This document shows positions 48,156-61,830 of a stretch of 64,000 bases of DNA, one piece after another. Source of the DNA: Epiperipatus broadwayi. Taxonomy: Eukaryota; Onychophora; Udeonychophora; Euonychophora; Peripatidae. Under the pieces are notes generated by a model. The model was not told where the DNA came from, did not search any database, and worked only from the letters and a program-made list of their open reading frames with translations. Both the position numbers and the translations under genes were made by a program. Within the stretch, counting starts at the first letter, position 1. Each line of letters begins with the position of its first letter. The stretch is taken from assembly GCA_028023455.1 (NCBI GenBank), contig JAQFVV010006449.1:60001-124000 (forward strand), written 5' to 3'.

Positions 48156-49564
48156 GGTAATACAGCATAGATTGATCCATGCCATAAGATGACACTGTTG
48201 CTACGCTAAAGCACATAAATATGCTGTTTACAAGGCCACTCATAGATTTTACAGCCTGTAAACTGTTCACCCGCTAAAGATGTTGAAGTGCACCCATTAC
48301 CCCAACATCTCTAGTGTGTCAAACATTATTAGCGAAGAGTATGCAAGACTCTCTATAGACATTACTCTTAACTATTGTACAGTGTATGATGTGAAGGTGT
48401 CTTTATTTTGAATGACCAAAAGTATATTCTAAGGTGTTTTTTTTGGCTTGGGTGTTGTTGTTTTTTATTTTGGTTTGTAAAAATTGTAACAATTTTCCAA
48501 ATGTCCTGGTTTCATTTTCAGGGGTCATAATTCAGGAAATGAGGAATATTAGTCACAATTCGGCATAGTTCACGATCAAGTCGCACACTTTCCGAGACTT
48601 TTTCGAGATCAAAACATTTCAATGGCAGACGATTGTCCAGCATTTCAATTTGTAGATTTGCCTACTACAGAAGCAGATGTGGTGGCCTTTCTTCAACAGA
48701 AAAATATTCTCCTCACACAGAAGAACTACCTTTGTGTTAGTTTAATGAGAGCAAGACATTGTAAACCCTGTCAAATGGAATGTGAATCGCGCCAATGTCG
48801 ATGAAGGTGTTCCATCTATCGTGGAAGGTGATTTGAGGGCTGCTGAATGTCTATTTTGAAAGCGTTACGGCTAATCTATTACTGGAGCCAGGATGAGCTC
48901 ACAGTAAAGTGTATGGCAGCTGAATTACAAATGTGTGAGAATGCAGTAAGGCATGTGATGATAGCAATTAGAAAACTGTGTCGAGAAAGCTTTACATGTC
49001 GCCGAATCAGTGGTCCTGATATAACAGTGGAAGTGTATGAGATGGTTTTTGTTCTTGTTTGTTTTTAAAAGAAATCAAAAATATGTAAAGACCCATCATT
49101 AATTTTTTGAAAATATATAAATTAATTTTTGATGTAATTGTTATTTTTATGAATAAATACACGTTAAATGACCACCCCCCCCAAAAAAAAACAATATATA
49201 TATATGAAAGTTGTTTAAAAAAGCACGAAAAAAATAAAGTAAAAAAAGACCGTAATCAAAAGCGAAAAAAAAAAGTTACTTTAAAAAAAAAAAGACTGTA
49301 ATCCAATTTTGTTAAACAACAAGTTTTAAAATAAAAAAAAAGGTTTAAAAAAAACATATTAAAAAAATAAATTTTAAATCAATTTATTTATTTACAAAAA
49401 AAGAAAATACGGTACAAAAAAAAGAAAATCCAACCCCCAAAAAAAAAAAACACGATAACATTACAAAATAATAATAATCAAATCAGCCCAGTAACATTAT
49501 ATCTATTCGTTTTTGAGTAGCCACAGTGCCATCTTATGGTGTGGATCAATCGATACTGTATTAC
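48156..49564 (+). mobile_element. Non-autonomous Merlin (IS1595/ISXO2-type) DNA transposon
   Basis: Ends GGTAATACAG (48,156) and CTGTATTAC (49,564), with inverted repeats of about 45 bp sharing GATTGATCCA and CCATAAGATG. A 9-bp target duplication TATTATTTT lies at 48,147-48,155 and 49,565-49,573. The site is present once in duplication copy B (54,652-54,660). TSD length, GG terminus and the encoded peptide all fit Merlin. The interior keeps only the N-terminal part of the transposase; the 3' part is A-rich filler. Confidence 0.85.
48622..49062 (+). pseudogene. Truncated Merlin transposase
   Basis: Two open pieces: 48,622-48,804 (LPTTEADVVAFLQQKNILL, then CKPCQMEC, a worn zinc ribbon) and 48,847-49,068 (LRLIYYWSQDELTVKCMAAE, then HVMIAIRKLCRE, a helix-turn-helix-like region, then DITVEVYE). 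The second stops at the place where the first catalytic Asp (VE-x-DE) should follow, so the DDE domain is absent. A frameshift separates the pieces. Cannot transpose on its own. Confidence 0.75.
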
Positions 49565-49956
49565 TATTATTTTTTTTTCATTTACTCTCATTAACTATTT
49601 ATTTCTAACTTATTATAAAATAATGTCTATTCATTTTCACTCTGTAACATAGTTTTATGAGTCGCACATCTCCTCCCTCTTCTCCATCAACTTATCAACA
49701 AATGTATAAATCTTGCTTTTCTAAATACATTTTTAATATTAACTTGATCCATAAATTAAAATACAATAATCTTTTGGTTAGAAATACCTTGATTATAAAT
49801 GTTCAGATTGCTTCCAGTCAAAAGTAAGCAATCCTTTTAAATATGGGTTTGAACTTTGTCTTGGCTAAACATTTTGTTATTATTAATATATATATATAAA
49901 CTATGAGGAAAATTTTGATTGAATCTTCTCTTTCATAGTTATCTCAAAAAATGGAG

Positions 49957-50042
49957 TCTTGGACAAATCCAAGGGCTAAAAGATATATATATATTCTAAT
50001 CTTGGACAAATCCAAGGGCTAAAAGATATATATATATTCTAA
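49957..50042. repeat. 43-bp tandem duplication
   Basis: Two identical 43-bp units (TCTTGGACAAATCCAAGGGC ... TTCTAA) at the end of duplication copy A. Confidence 0.9.
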
Positions 50043-50149
50043 CAATTAAAAATTCACTTAGAGTTTCAATGGTAAAATCATTTAAAGGTGTCTTAATGGA
50101 TTACTGGTAAACAAATAATATTTATATTGCGATTTCTCACAAAGTTATA

Positions 50150-53100
50150 TTTTTACTAAATGAACAGATTTTGTTAAAGGAATAAGTTTTGGGCTAGGGA
50201 ATCGATGTTTAATAGGCTTCCATGTTGTAGCCATTTCTAACTAACGAATTTTAAAGTGAAGATTTTTCTAACTAAATGAAATTCAGTTGTATTATTGGTT
50301 TTTAAAAGATGATGAACATTTCAAAAATATATAAATTAATGACAGATGCATTTCTTAAGTATCAATTAAATATGCAATGCATCAATTATATATATTCTGG
50401 TATACTAAATTTAGATCAAATAATTTCTAAGTATAGATTTAATCTAATAATTTCTGAAATATAATGCATAGACTAATATATTTCATATGTATAAATTAAA
50501 TATAACCTCCTTCGTGCGACCGCGTTACAGGCCAATTGTAACTATACAAAATCAATTCAAACAAATAAAGAGTTATTCTTTATTTTGTTAACTTTATAAA
50601 AACTTAATAAATTAACATAAAACATGTTTTGCAATCTCTCGATCGGTCATCCACATTGGATTTTAAATAGCATTAAAACGATTTGGGAGAGCTTACAAAT
50701 ATCATATATATTATTGGATAGTTTAAACTAATTATAACTTTATTCTCACCCATTAAGAATGTTATTCTTATGATTGCACATCCATGTTATGGATTAATTA
50801 TACTATATTCAAACTATATGGCTTTTACACATTTGCAGATAAATTGCATGCCAATTAAAACATTATAAGAATGGATCGATGGATACTTCATCATTCCCAG
50901 CTGACACTATTTATGAGGCCTACTGAGATGATGATGATGATACAAAGCATCTATAAGATTAATTGCCAGGGCACCAAATTGCAGCTCCAATAAAATAGAA
51001 AGGTTAAATCTCAATTCAATACTCTTAGTAATAATATTTCATGAATGGGTTAATACACAATCGATTTAAAGAACACTGAGAACGCATTAAAATTGACAAT
51101 ATTAATATCTGTAAGAATTCTAGGTTATTCTCAGTATATTCCCCAGTCACTAGGATTAAAGCTACAATTAAATTTTATTCTAATTATAAAGTTCTATATT
51201 CATCTCCACTTTCCTGATCCACTCCTCCATCATCTTTACATCCATATGACTATTACACTATTATTTATTTTATTATTATATTCTACATTTTTATTTTCCC
51301 TTACTAGCTAATTTCCTCTCATTATAATCTCTTCTCAGGGTTTTTTAAATAATTAGGTGTGGAAATCGAATAAGCTGTGATAGGTTATTGGTAATAAACA
51401 CTCCTCTGTTGATCACCACCAATGTGATCTCAGTTGTCTTTAATGCAGTCTAATATCAATTTACATTAAAGCTGGAATATTTTAAGCTTATTAAATCTTT
51501 ATAAACACATCATAAAGCATAATCGCAATTATAACAAAACCACATAAAAATAAAATGTGTCTAGAGGAGTTTGAATACAATGGATGGGGAAAGAATTTTA
51601 TGCCCACCCTCTGCACTCGATATCACACAATACTATCTCTATTCACGATTTATATTTCAACAATATTAAATTATTTGATAATTTTACGCATTTAAAATTA
51701 ACCTTTTAAATAGCTTCACTAAATATTAATTATGTACATGATAATTCAAATATTAATAATATTATATTGATGTATGATTGGATTGGAAATATCTAGATAA
51801 TAATAACCCACAAAAACATAGAGACACACACAAATTTTATTTAAAACAAATAACAAATTTTATTTAACAAACTATAATTCAATACAAAAACATATACATT
51901 ACATTATATCTACACTTTCTTTTACCTTAATATAGTAAATACCAATTTCTTTCCATTTTCAATGCTTTCTCTTTTTATTACAGATATATTGTAGAAAATA
52001 CATAATCGATTTTTCCCCTAATTAAATTTAATAATTTTATTTAATAAATCTAAAGTTGATATTCCCTTGCAAATTTCCTGATCTTATCCGATCATCCTGA
52101 TTAAATATTCTTTGGCCCTAATCTTTACAACAGAGATATCTTAATAATAGTAAGACTACGTTATTGCAATTAAATTGGCATTAAGATCAAACATCATCAT
52201 TGTGGACTCTCTATGTTCATGTTCTTATAACATAATGATATTTTAACAATACTACCTTTCCAGCGAATTTCGTAGCTGGCCATGTAAATATTTATTAAAT
52301 ACATTTATATATGCATTGCTTATGCCCAATCATTTGTAAGTTTTATTTAACCCTTAACAGTTATTAACTTAATTATTTTTGGCTCGTATGTTAAATCACA
52401 TCTACAAAAACAATATTCAAATACACCAATTGCACATACATGATCTGCATTCATTCAGACATTAAATTGAGTTTGCAACCTGGTATCCAATACTTATAAT
52501 AATGCTCATCATGGCTATCCTCTCATACACATGTAAGGAATATCAAATATTAATATGAGGCATGCAGTGACCCGAATAAGAGAGAACCTTTTCACTAAGG
52601 TTGAGATATGCTAGGATTTTTATCGCTAGTCATATAAAAACATAGGTATACCAATTACCTCTGGCCATCAAGATAAGAAACCTTCTTACAGTATAAACAA
52701 TACTCATGTGTGAAAATACTTCCACTGGGTTCAATTACTTTATGAATATAGCATATATCTTAGTGAGTTAAACTTCACTGAGTTTGGTGGGATCTTTGTC
52801 TATCCACACACATACAGGTCAAAACATCAAATTATATGTGTAAAACTTTCACAACTTTAATATTCTTGCAAATTAGCATTCTGGAATATGAGCCCATAAA
52901 TTTTCCAAGCATAAATCAGCTTGTTTCTGGCCTTAACTTTAAGATAACAATAATAATAAGCAATAAGAAATGTGCACAAAATTCTCAAAACTATTTCCAT
53001 GCACTTTTATAAAACAATAAAAATAAAAAATGATGATGATAATCAATAGACAAGCTATTCATTTATAAGTCTAAGCATTTGATAATAACTCCTGATGCTA

Positions 53101-55050
53101 ATAATAATATCTCTTAATTGTTTTCTTTTTTTTTTAAATTGAAAAAAAAATTGTTTGTAAAGCATTTTAAATAAGGCATATAAATTTCACCTACCCCCCA
53201 AAATGACCATAATAGCAAAAGCATTTAAATAAACATATATAAAATCATCTGAAATCAATTTCTACTCCCAAAATAATACAATTATAATTTTAAAGTAGAT
53301 GATATACATAATACACTACAAAGAAATTCTTTGTTTATATATATTAAATGTCCTACACAAACTTTTTTTATATCTACATTCAATGTCCTACACATATAAA
53401 GACCGAATAATAATAATAACAAAAAATTATACTTATACAAGTCCTTTAGTGGTCCTTTCAGTTTCTGATTTCTACTTCTTTTTTTTCTCCTTGACTGGTT
53501 TATGAGAGCATATAAGTCCATATTGTAAAAAGTTCTTTTGATAGAGTTCAGTTCCCTTTCTGTCATATATACAGTTTTTATTTTGCTGAATACATTCCTC
53601 ATTTCCATCTCTAGGTAGATTACCTTTAAACTTTGTATTTTTCTGCAAGTTTCAGTTAAACAGCCTTCATTTAACTTTTTCACAATATCAGTCTGTTTTT
53701 GATTGTCTTTTTCCAATTTTAATTTCATTTTGTAGATTTAAATTGACTTATATATGACTCAAACTTTTGAGTTTTAATTTTTACTCTTTGCATATGTATA
53801 AACAATATCAAACTCAAATTTTAACTTCTGTGGTTTAAATTTTTATTACCATCTGCTCAATAGCTGACTTTTGGAAGGTTCCAAGGGTATGCCCACTTAA
53901 AATTTACTCACCATACATTGTTATATTTAGCCAAATTATTCTGAAGAGACAAAAAATGCAATAAATTGATTTTAAATTCTTATAAGACAGTTTTCTTTAA
54001 GTCAATGAATGAAAACTGCTACAGATAAGTTTTTAAGAATACAAAAGCCAGTTCTTTTCTTTTAACACAGCTTTTATAAAGACATCCGTCTGTTTTTTAT
54101 CTCTATAATTAATTGACAGATTCCCCCCTCTCAATTAAATTTAACCTGTTGCCCTCTCAGAAAAACCAGGCATAAATTTCATTTCAAACAGACACGATTA
54201 ATTTCACAATCCAACAATTAATTGCCAATTAATTTTCAACACTCTGACACACCAGACTATCGTTAATGGTCTATTAATGGTCCACTTAAATTCCTTAGTG
54301 AGATCTGTCTTTTAAAGAATGATAATTAACTGAGTAATATAACATTTGAATATACACTAGAAGTAATCTTACTTTTTGCCTTTAATAGTGAACACAATAT
54401 ATTCCAGCTGTTTCAAACTCAGACTTTACATTAAATTTGGCTGCTAATATTAAACCTATTAAAATGATTTTAATTTCTTATTTAAGATTGCTTTACAACA
54501 TGTAAGAAATGATTATTAATTGTAAATTGTACCATCAAGATCTACAATTCAATTATATATATACACACACATTGCAGGTATATACTTTTCTTTAAATTTA
54601 GATTTTTAATGCATTAATCTTTATTTATTACAACTATTCTACCTATATTATTATTATTTTTTATTTACTTTCATGAATTATTTATTTCCAACCTACCAAA
54701 AAATAATGATTATTCATCATCACTATCCTAATGTAGTTTTTAATAGTCACACACCTCCCTATCAACAAATGTGTAAATCTTGCTTTTTCTAATATTTTCT
54801 TAATATCAATTTAATCCATAAATTAAAATAAAATAATCCTCTGGTTATAAACACATTAACAATAAATTTTTAGATTGCTTACTAGTCAAACATATGAAAT
54901 CCCTTATAAATATGGGTTCAAACTCGGTCTTGGCTAAAATTTTCTTATTACACAGAAAAAAAATACATATATTATGAGGAAAATTTGGATAGAACCTTCT
55001 TTGCATATCTAACTTAAAAAGATGGGGGCTTAATTATATCCAAGGGCTAT
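50150..55050 (+). repeat. Segmental duplication copy B (uninterrupted)
   Basis: Collinear with copy A and lacking its four insertions, so it preserves the pre-insertion sites. Contains no recognised host gene; holds one unassigned minus-strand ORF (53,282-53,728). Confidence 0.85.
53430..53728 (-). pseudogene. Unrecognised basic ORF, copy B
   Basis: Part of a 148-codon minus-strand open frame (53,728-53,282). The first ~100 residues (MKLKLEKDNQKQTDIVKKLN, then RTFYNMDLYALINQSRRKK) align with the broken copy A peptide; the last ~45 residues run into unconserved T-rich sequence. Highly basic, helical and probably coiled-coil. No family recognised; it might be a fragment of a mobile-element or host protein. 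Confidence 0.35.
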
Positions 55051-58000
55051 ATATATATATATATATATAATTAAGCCCAATAATAATGCAAATTTAGTCT
55101 AATAATTGAGATTTGACTTTAGACTAATGATGAATATATCATTAAGTATAGGAGAAAAGAACTGGTTGCCTTAGGGCAACATATATATGCTATGTCACGG
55201 GCCAAAATATTACTGCAGGTGGGTAATTATTCACAGGCTTTCACATCACATGTGCAGTACTCTAGTACTGAATGGCTTGCTATTAATAAACATTTGGAGT
55301 TTGGGGAGGCTTAATGCTCTACCTGAAATAAGTAGTGGGGTGACATCCACTGTGAGACCATAAAAGAGGGCAAAAAGATGTTATGTATAATACATGCTTA
55401 CCACATCTGCCATGCATATAAGAAATACAAATATGTATACTTAAAATAACATTGCCTAAAACAGGTAGCATCTATCTGCATTACTAATCAAGCAATATAA
55501 CCATGCTATATTAATGGACTAAAGCTAAATTATTAATCTTCCCAAACTGCATTTCAAATTAGTTTTTACAAGGCAGGAGAAAGTACATTTAACTGACAAT
55601 GATACATTCTTAAATATACTTTTATCTATCCCTTGGTTAGTCTATCTCTTTTAATACAATATATATTTAAAGACATAGATTATAACTATGATCATGCAAA
55701 CTATAATAGATATTTGATAGTATATAACATTGAAACAATTGATGATAATCAATATAAAGTGATTGGTTATTATTCAACATAGGATTTTGAACCAGAGCAT
55801 GTGCAAGCGAAATAAGTATTATTAAAATATAAATGAAGATATCAATAGTCATATCTTTGTTAAATCTATTAACATTCCAAATGGTCACTGCTCAAAAGAT
55901 TTGGCATATTATAACATAGATTTTGTAGAAATAAAGTAGCTCAAAATACATATAAAGGCATAACCACAGTGAATAAGAAATTTAAATGAATTTGATTACA
56001 ATTGCTTAATTTTAGAATAATTTAATGGTAATTTACAAATTTAATTTCAGGTAAGATTCATACACACTTTATATTTTACTATAGATAATAGTTTAAAGAG
56101 TTAAGCCTGAATGTTCAGTTTTACATTAAGATAGCTTTTAAGATGGTTTTAAAGTTCAAAAAAATTATATGAAATCTGCAGTGCTTGAATGGTTACATAT
56201 CGTCTAGCAACTTGTGTCTTGGACATGTCAGAATGCAGGTGTAATCGCTCCCTCAATCTTTGGATATGTGAAATTGTTTAGATGTTTTTTCTTCTTTTGG
56301 CTGATCATTGTTGAGCATGTCTCCCTTACCATGATGGTGATAATGCACCATTTGGCATGTAGATTGAGACTAGATATCCATCTGCAGGGAAATTGAAAAT
56401 TACACCCTCCTACTTCATCATGTCAAAATAACTTGCATGGAGACGGTCGGCAATGCTTTTTTAAAATTATAAAGTATATCTTTTTGATATCTATCATATA
56501 GTCTATTTATATGATTTTGATTTCCGACTATATAATTGTCAATAAGATTGTTTACTGCAAACAAATTCATTAGCACTTATTCAAAATTATAGATTTTAAT
56601 TTATGACAATTACTGAAACTTTTGTTTTAACCTTTTACTGGGATATTTGTGGTCATGTTTCACCAATATATATATAATTAATGACCTGGTAATATGTTCT
56701 ATTCAGTACATCTTCTTTATCAGAAATGATATTTAAAAAAAATATTGCTAAAAATTAAGATTGTAGATTTTTTTCTTATATTATACTATCAGGTGCATGT
56801 GGCATGATTCTTGCTTACGAGTATTTAAGGCTAAATTTAAGAATCACAATAAACTTCTAGATCATTTTGTGCTATATATGTCTCATGGTAGCACATAGAA
56901 TACATACATACACGCACGCGCACACACACATATAAAACATTAAAAATGGTAAACAGACTCTTTAAAGAACAAAAATTATAATTCAAAATATATTATTTTT
57001 AAATCAAAATTGTTGCTGCAATATAACGATATCTGATATTATCAGCATTTGTTTGCATATATATAAGTAATCGAAAGCACTTCGAATGAATTTAAACTAT
57101 AATATTGCATTTACCATTAATTATTTATGTTTTATATATAATATTTTTTATAATGAGTATTGGACTTTTACATATATATGGTGATACATATATAACTGTT
57201 AACAACATTATATATGTAATCAGGAAGGGTTTAAAGTTGATACAGTTAGGGTTAGAGAGAAATATAGGTGAAATATGTGCCAGGAATATCCTATTTCAAC
57301 ATATATTTTTTCACTTCATCTTCCATTGGGTACATTTTAATATTATGAATGCCATTAATTTAAATGTTGGTAGGCTATGAAGTCTAGGAATTGTATACAA
57401 AATATGTTGATCAACAGTCCTTAAATTGGTTCTCTATTTATTCAAAGTTGAATAGTAAGGAAAAAGGTATTACTCTACAGAATGCCAAGTGGCACAATAT
57501 TAGTTGGTAATAAATAAATTAGCAATGATGTATTCAAGGATTGGGTGTTGTTAAATGATGTATTTTCTACTAAAATTTTCTTGACAACAGATTGATTTTA
57601 TTCTGTTTGTTTACTTAAGCTGTGACTTGTAATATAATTACATGTGATAACTAGTTATAGATATTTATGACTTAATCTACATGAATGAATATAAAAATGA
57701 ATAAAGTATTAAAACTGGGTATAACTCTGAACTAAATATCTTTGTATTCAGATTGCTCACTGCTTTAAAAACTATATTTGGGGTCAATGTGGATAAAATG
57801 GCCACTACTTGAATTAAAATGAAAAGTATGATGCTGATAATGACATGGAAGCAAGTTTGTAAAGAATAATTGCTGAAAATATGTGAATGGAACAGAAACC
57901 AAAGTGATAGTAATATAGTAGAATGATTGAAATTTGTAATTAGAATAATGCTGATTAAAGCTTAGACTATACATTATTTTAAACAATTCTAACCCATTAC

Positions 58001-60900
58001 AACACATAGTTCCTCCACTCTATAGTCTCCATATCACTTCAGCAAATATCATTATTTATCACTCAATTTGTAGTTTTGTGCAGCCTCTTGGAATTTATTT
58101 TAAGATTTCAAAATACTCGTTTGATATTTCGTTCAGCTGTATGTCAAGTATAATTTTATTTCAGCCTCTTAATGCTTTCAATGATATCAATAGTGCTTGT
58201 TTGTTCAATCATTCACATATTTTGAACTGTTTATTTCTCTCAGCATCTTATGTTTTGTGGATCTAGATGTTTTGTTGCTCTTTCATTTGGCATCTAGGAA
58301 TCATCCGTATGCACAAACTTGTAAAATACATCTACTAAAACATATCTTTGCAATATACCATCACTTGTTTTATGTTATTTCTACCAAATGCATGCCATTC
58401 AAATTTTATTTTATGATTAATTTCATCTCATATATTTGTATCTACACTGATAATCTGACCAAAGTATTTTAATTTCTTATTCATGATTATCAATCTTTAA
58501 TTTTCTGTAATAAACTACTGGACACAATTTTACTCCTACTTTGTTATTTTCATCTGATAATTTTTGTAATATTTTCTGCTGCTCTGAAGTATTATTTGTA
58601 AAAAAGGATCATATGAAAATATCTAGATGCTGTAGATAATATATGTGTATTTCTTATTGTCTTAGCTTCTCATTTTAATTTACAATGTTTCTCATTAAAC
58701 TGTTATAAAAAGGTTTTATCAAACACTTTTGTTCACTGTTCATAATTATTATTTTACCTTGTAATATCACTACTATTGTATTTTGATAAATATTTGTTAT
58801 ATTATGACATTATTCCAGTTTATATCTTATTAGTGTGAAGTTTTACTCACTACAGAAACTCTTATAAAGTCGCACATTTTTATAACTTATAAATCTTAAG
58901 AAAAATGGCAATTGATACTCATTGATAGTTTTACTTGGACATCTAATTTTACATCCAACATTTTATTTTTCTTTAGTTCAAAGTCTATTATAAATGAGTT
59001 GAATTTATGTTCATATAGGTCTTGTATAAAACCAATAGAAGACTATAAGGTCTATAGGGTCTAATGTACTTTGTTTCATGTTTATAAATATTAATATCAT
59101 TATTTTATTTTATAACTGTTGGTACATCTCTACCATTTAATCAAAAAGATAAGTCTTTTCAATAATTTTTAATCCATTATTTCTTGAAGCCTTTTTCTTC
59201 ATTGATATTCTCCTGTCTTCATTTAAAATTTTAATAATTTATATGGAATTATAGGGATCACATTGTTTACATATTCTTCATTACAATGTAATTGTTGGCA
59301 GAACCTTTTATATACATTTTATGTTGTCATCATTGTTCACAATAGTTACATCAATGTTCTTTTACAGAACAGGAAGTTACTGAAACTTCAATGAATTATA
59401 TCATGCTTGCAATTTTGTCACAACTATCCATCAGTCCAGAGGTGAGATCAACCTCTCACACCATAGACACATTAGAAATGTACACTTTGTTAAGCAATCC
59501 ATATAGCATATGTTATAATACAGCTTAATATGCACATAATTTCTAGAGAAATGTCAAAGTTATCATTATGGTTTGATAAAACAATTTTTCTTTTGAGCAT
59601 TTTTTCCAATGACTTTGCTTACCAGTTTGCATTTATATATTATATCATCATGAACTTTTTTTCATACAATTTTACAAATTTTTAGATATTCCATTTTTAA
59701 GAAAGGGTCATTTTTAAATGTATCCATGCCTTTTTTTTAATATACTGTTTTGTTTCAGTTGAAAATTTTGTGGTGAATTGGTTTTGGAACTAATTATCTA
59801 CTACATCGACAGCCATTATAAAATCTTATTCAACTGTGACTTATCTTCAGTTTGGTCATATTTTAAAATGATTTACAAATTCTAGTTTTAATTCATTGCA
59901 TAGCTTCAGAGGGTGAAGAAGCTTTGTGTAGAAAGTAGGGTTGTATGGCTTAAACCTGGAAATATTTATTAAACTGAATTCATCTGAAATATTATTACAA
60001 ATCATTATTATTTGCAGTTCTTTTTGTGTGCACATGTGTGAAAGTATGATTCAACCTTTATAGATCATCTTTGTTAAAGGGATCTGCTAATTTGTATTAA
60101 AATTGGATAACTGAAATAGTTTTTGGCTTAGATCAGACTATGTTATTATACTACCAAATTTCTTTAGATTTTAAATCATACTGTGTTTTGTGTTATTTGC
60201 TTAAATAGTAAAAAAATATGTGTGTGCTCGATATGGAAGTACAAATCCTGCTCTTTTCCAAAGATGACCACTGACCAGAAACTATTCTGATGATTTGAAT
60301 AAAGCATTACTCAATAATGCCAATGATTATTCAGTCTTACTGAAAATGGCTAGAATAGAATAGAGTGAATTATTCCTTTTAATTCAGATATTAATTAATA
60401 GCAAGAAGAGAAAGCCATGTGATACAGTGTTTAACATACTTTTTAAATTAATCCAGTTTGTGTGCTTTTGTTAAAAAAAAAAATTAGTACATAAAATAAT
60501 TTCTCCATTATTTTCTAATTGTTTTGACTAGGTAGCAGTTTTTTGGGACTTCCTTTTATTTATTTACAAACCCTGAAAATAATTGTTATCAAACCAAAAG
60601 AGAGTAAAAAATTAACTTCAATAAAAAATGCTGAAAGTTAAAAGTGAAATTCAGCTCAGTAATAAAAGAAAAAAACTATTCATTATTTTCACTCTTATTT
60701 ATTGAAAATTGGAATTATTATTTGTTAAGTGTAGAAAAACCCCATTTGCATTGTTTTATGAAATTTAGGATTACAATTATTAATTTTTATATTTCAATGT
60801 AAAATGTATATGTCTACAAACACATTGCAAATATACATGCACAATAGAAAGAAAAAAATATTATATAACCCACAATTTTGTACTCTGTTATTATTTATAT
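55051..60900. other. Intergenic sequence
   Basis: No gene or element that I can defend. Short TA/CA tracts near 55,050-55,070 and 56,907-56,930. The stretch 56,180-56,450 is less AT-rich and may be an unidentified element fragment. Part of it may be an intron upstream of the exon at 60,916. Confidence 0.4.
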
Positions 60901-60915
60901 ATGTTTTATTTGTAG

Positions 60916-61305
60916 AAGCCCTTCTATCAGATGAATATAAACTGAATGTTATTTATTCTCCATCACCACCCCAATTAAATCAAAAACTTTGTATGGCAGT
61001 AACATATATTGTTCCACCTGAACGGTATGTGACAAGAGTTATACTTTCATTTTTTTGGAATGAAACATTTAAAGGTGATATATATGCATTTGAAAATAAT
61101 GCTTCTCAACTCTACCCTGGATACCCTGAATATCAAAATATATTCCTTTTAAGTTATTCAAAAGATAATATAAATCAAGTATGTTTTGAAAAAATTTATT
61201 CTAATATTAGTCATTATAAGTTTATGTGGCTTTTCAACATAGAAGCTATTAATGATACCAATGATATTGACACACCTGATGTTAAATGGTACAGAATAAA
61301 ACCAG
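60916..61305 (+). CDS. Single internal exon of an extracellular, Ig-like protein
   Basis: The frame is open from 60,804 to 61,343, but the supported exon is 390 bp. It begins after a pyrimidine-rich acceptor ending TTTATTTGTAG (to 60,915) and ends at donor CCAG|GTAAGA (61,305/61,306). It is phase 1 at both ends (130 codons), as is typical of exons encoding one extracellular module. The peptide has two Cys 64 residues apart (LCMAVTY ... NQVCFEK), the spacing of an Ig fold disulfide. Trp and aromatic residues lie between them. Four N-glycosylation sequons are present (NET, NAS, NIS, NDT), so it should face outside the cell. No transmembrane or signal segment is in the exon. Ig fold is inference; the family is not recognised. 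Neighbouring exons are not found. Confidence 0.55.
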
Positions 61306-61830
61306 GTAAGAATTATATTTTAGTGTGTGTGCATAAAAAGTAATTAAGAAAAAATGAAAAGGCAATAAATTGATTAATATATGAATGAACATTAACATGA
61401 TTTTAATTGTTTAGTTTTATTTTGTTTATCATTCAAAAGTGTTTTTTTTTTTTTTTATTCATTTGGTCTATTAAATAAATAGTTTTCAAAATATTGTAAT
61501 TTTTTAAAATATTAGATTAAATTTATTTTCTGCCATTAAATTTTGACAGCGAATGCAAAGAAGATGGAAACAAAGTGCATTTGGCACCTTCAACATATAT
61601 AATCAAATGGTTAGTTACTTGAAAGGTCATGTGATAACAAGCCTTACAATTTCAGGTTAAAATCTTTTGCTCTCCCCACTCTGTGAATCTATAGACTATA
61701 AAGGACTCTAATTAAATAGTAATTAAACATCGGATCATATACTCCTTAATATACATTTTTCATTTTAACGTATTCTTGGTGGAACTGAAAATTAAATATT
61801 TTAATATATGTAATTATTAATATATATATA
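61306..61830. other. Probable intron sequence
   Basis: Follows the donor at 61,306. No second exon recognised; a possible acceptor TTTTGACAG at 61,543-61,551 is followed by no convincing frame. Confidence 0.3.

Larger units (their letters stand above)
37815..49985 (+). repeat. Segmental duplication copy A (interrupted)
   Basis: Collinear with copy B (50,150-55,050) at matching landmarks: TCCATGTTGTAGCCA (37,902 / 50,219), GCAATCTCTYGATCGGTC (38,982 / 50,629), AGGTGTGGAAATCGAATAAG (39,666 / 51,355), CCAGCGAAKTTCKTAGCTGG (40,555 / 52,260), TGTGGTTTAAATTTTT (47,267 / 53,831) and TCCAAGGGCT (49,968 / 55,039). Identity is moderate, so it is an old duplication. Copy A is longer because of four insertions: 37,981-38,655; 38,771-38,876; about 41,690-46,935; 48,156-49,564. 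Confidence 0.85.

Noticed and set aside
59440-59460. GAGGTGAGATCAACCTCTC hairpin as a terminator or regulatory site
   Set aside because: A short isolated hairpin with no gene nearby; expected by chance in a sequence of this length.
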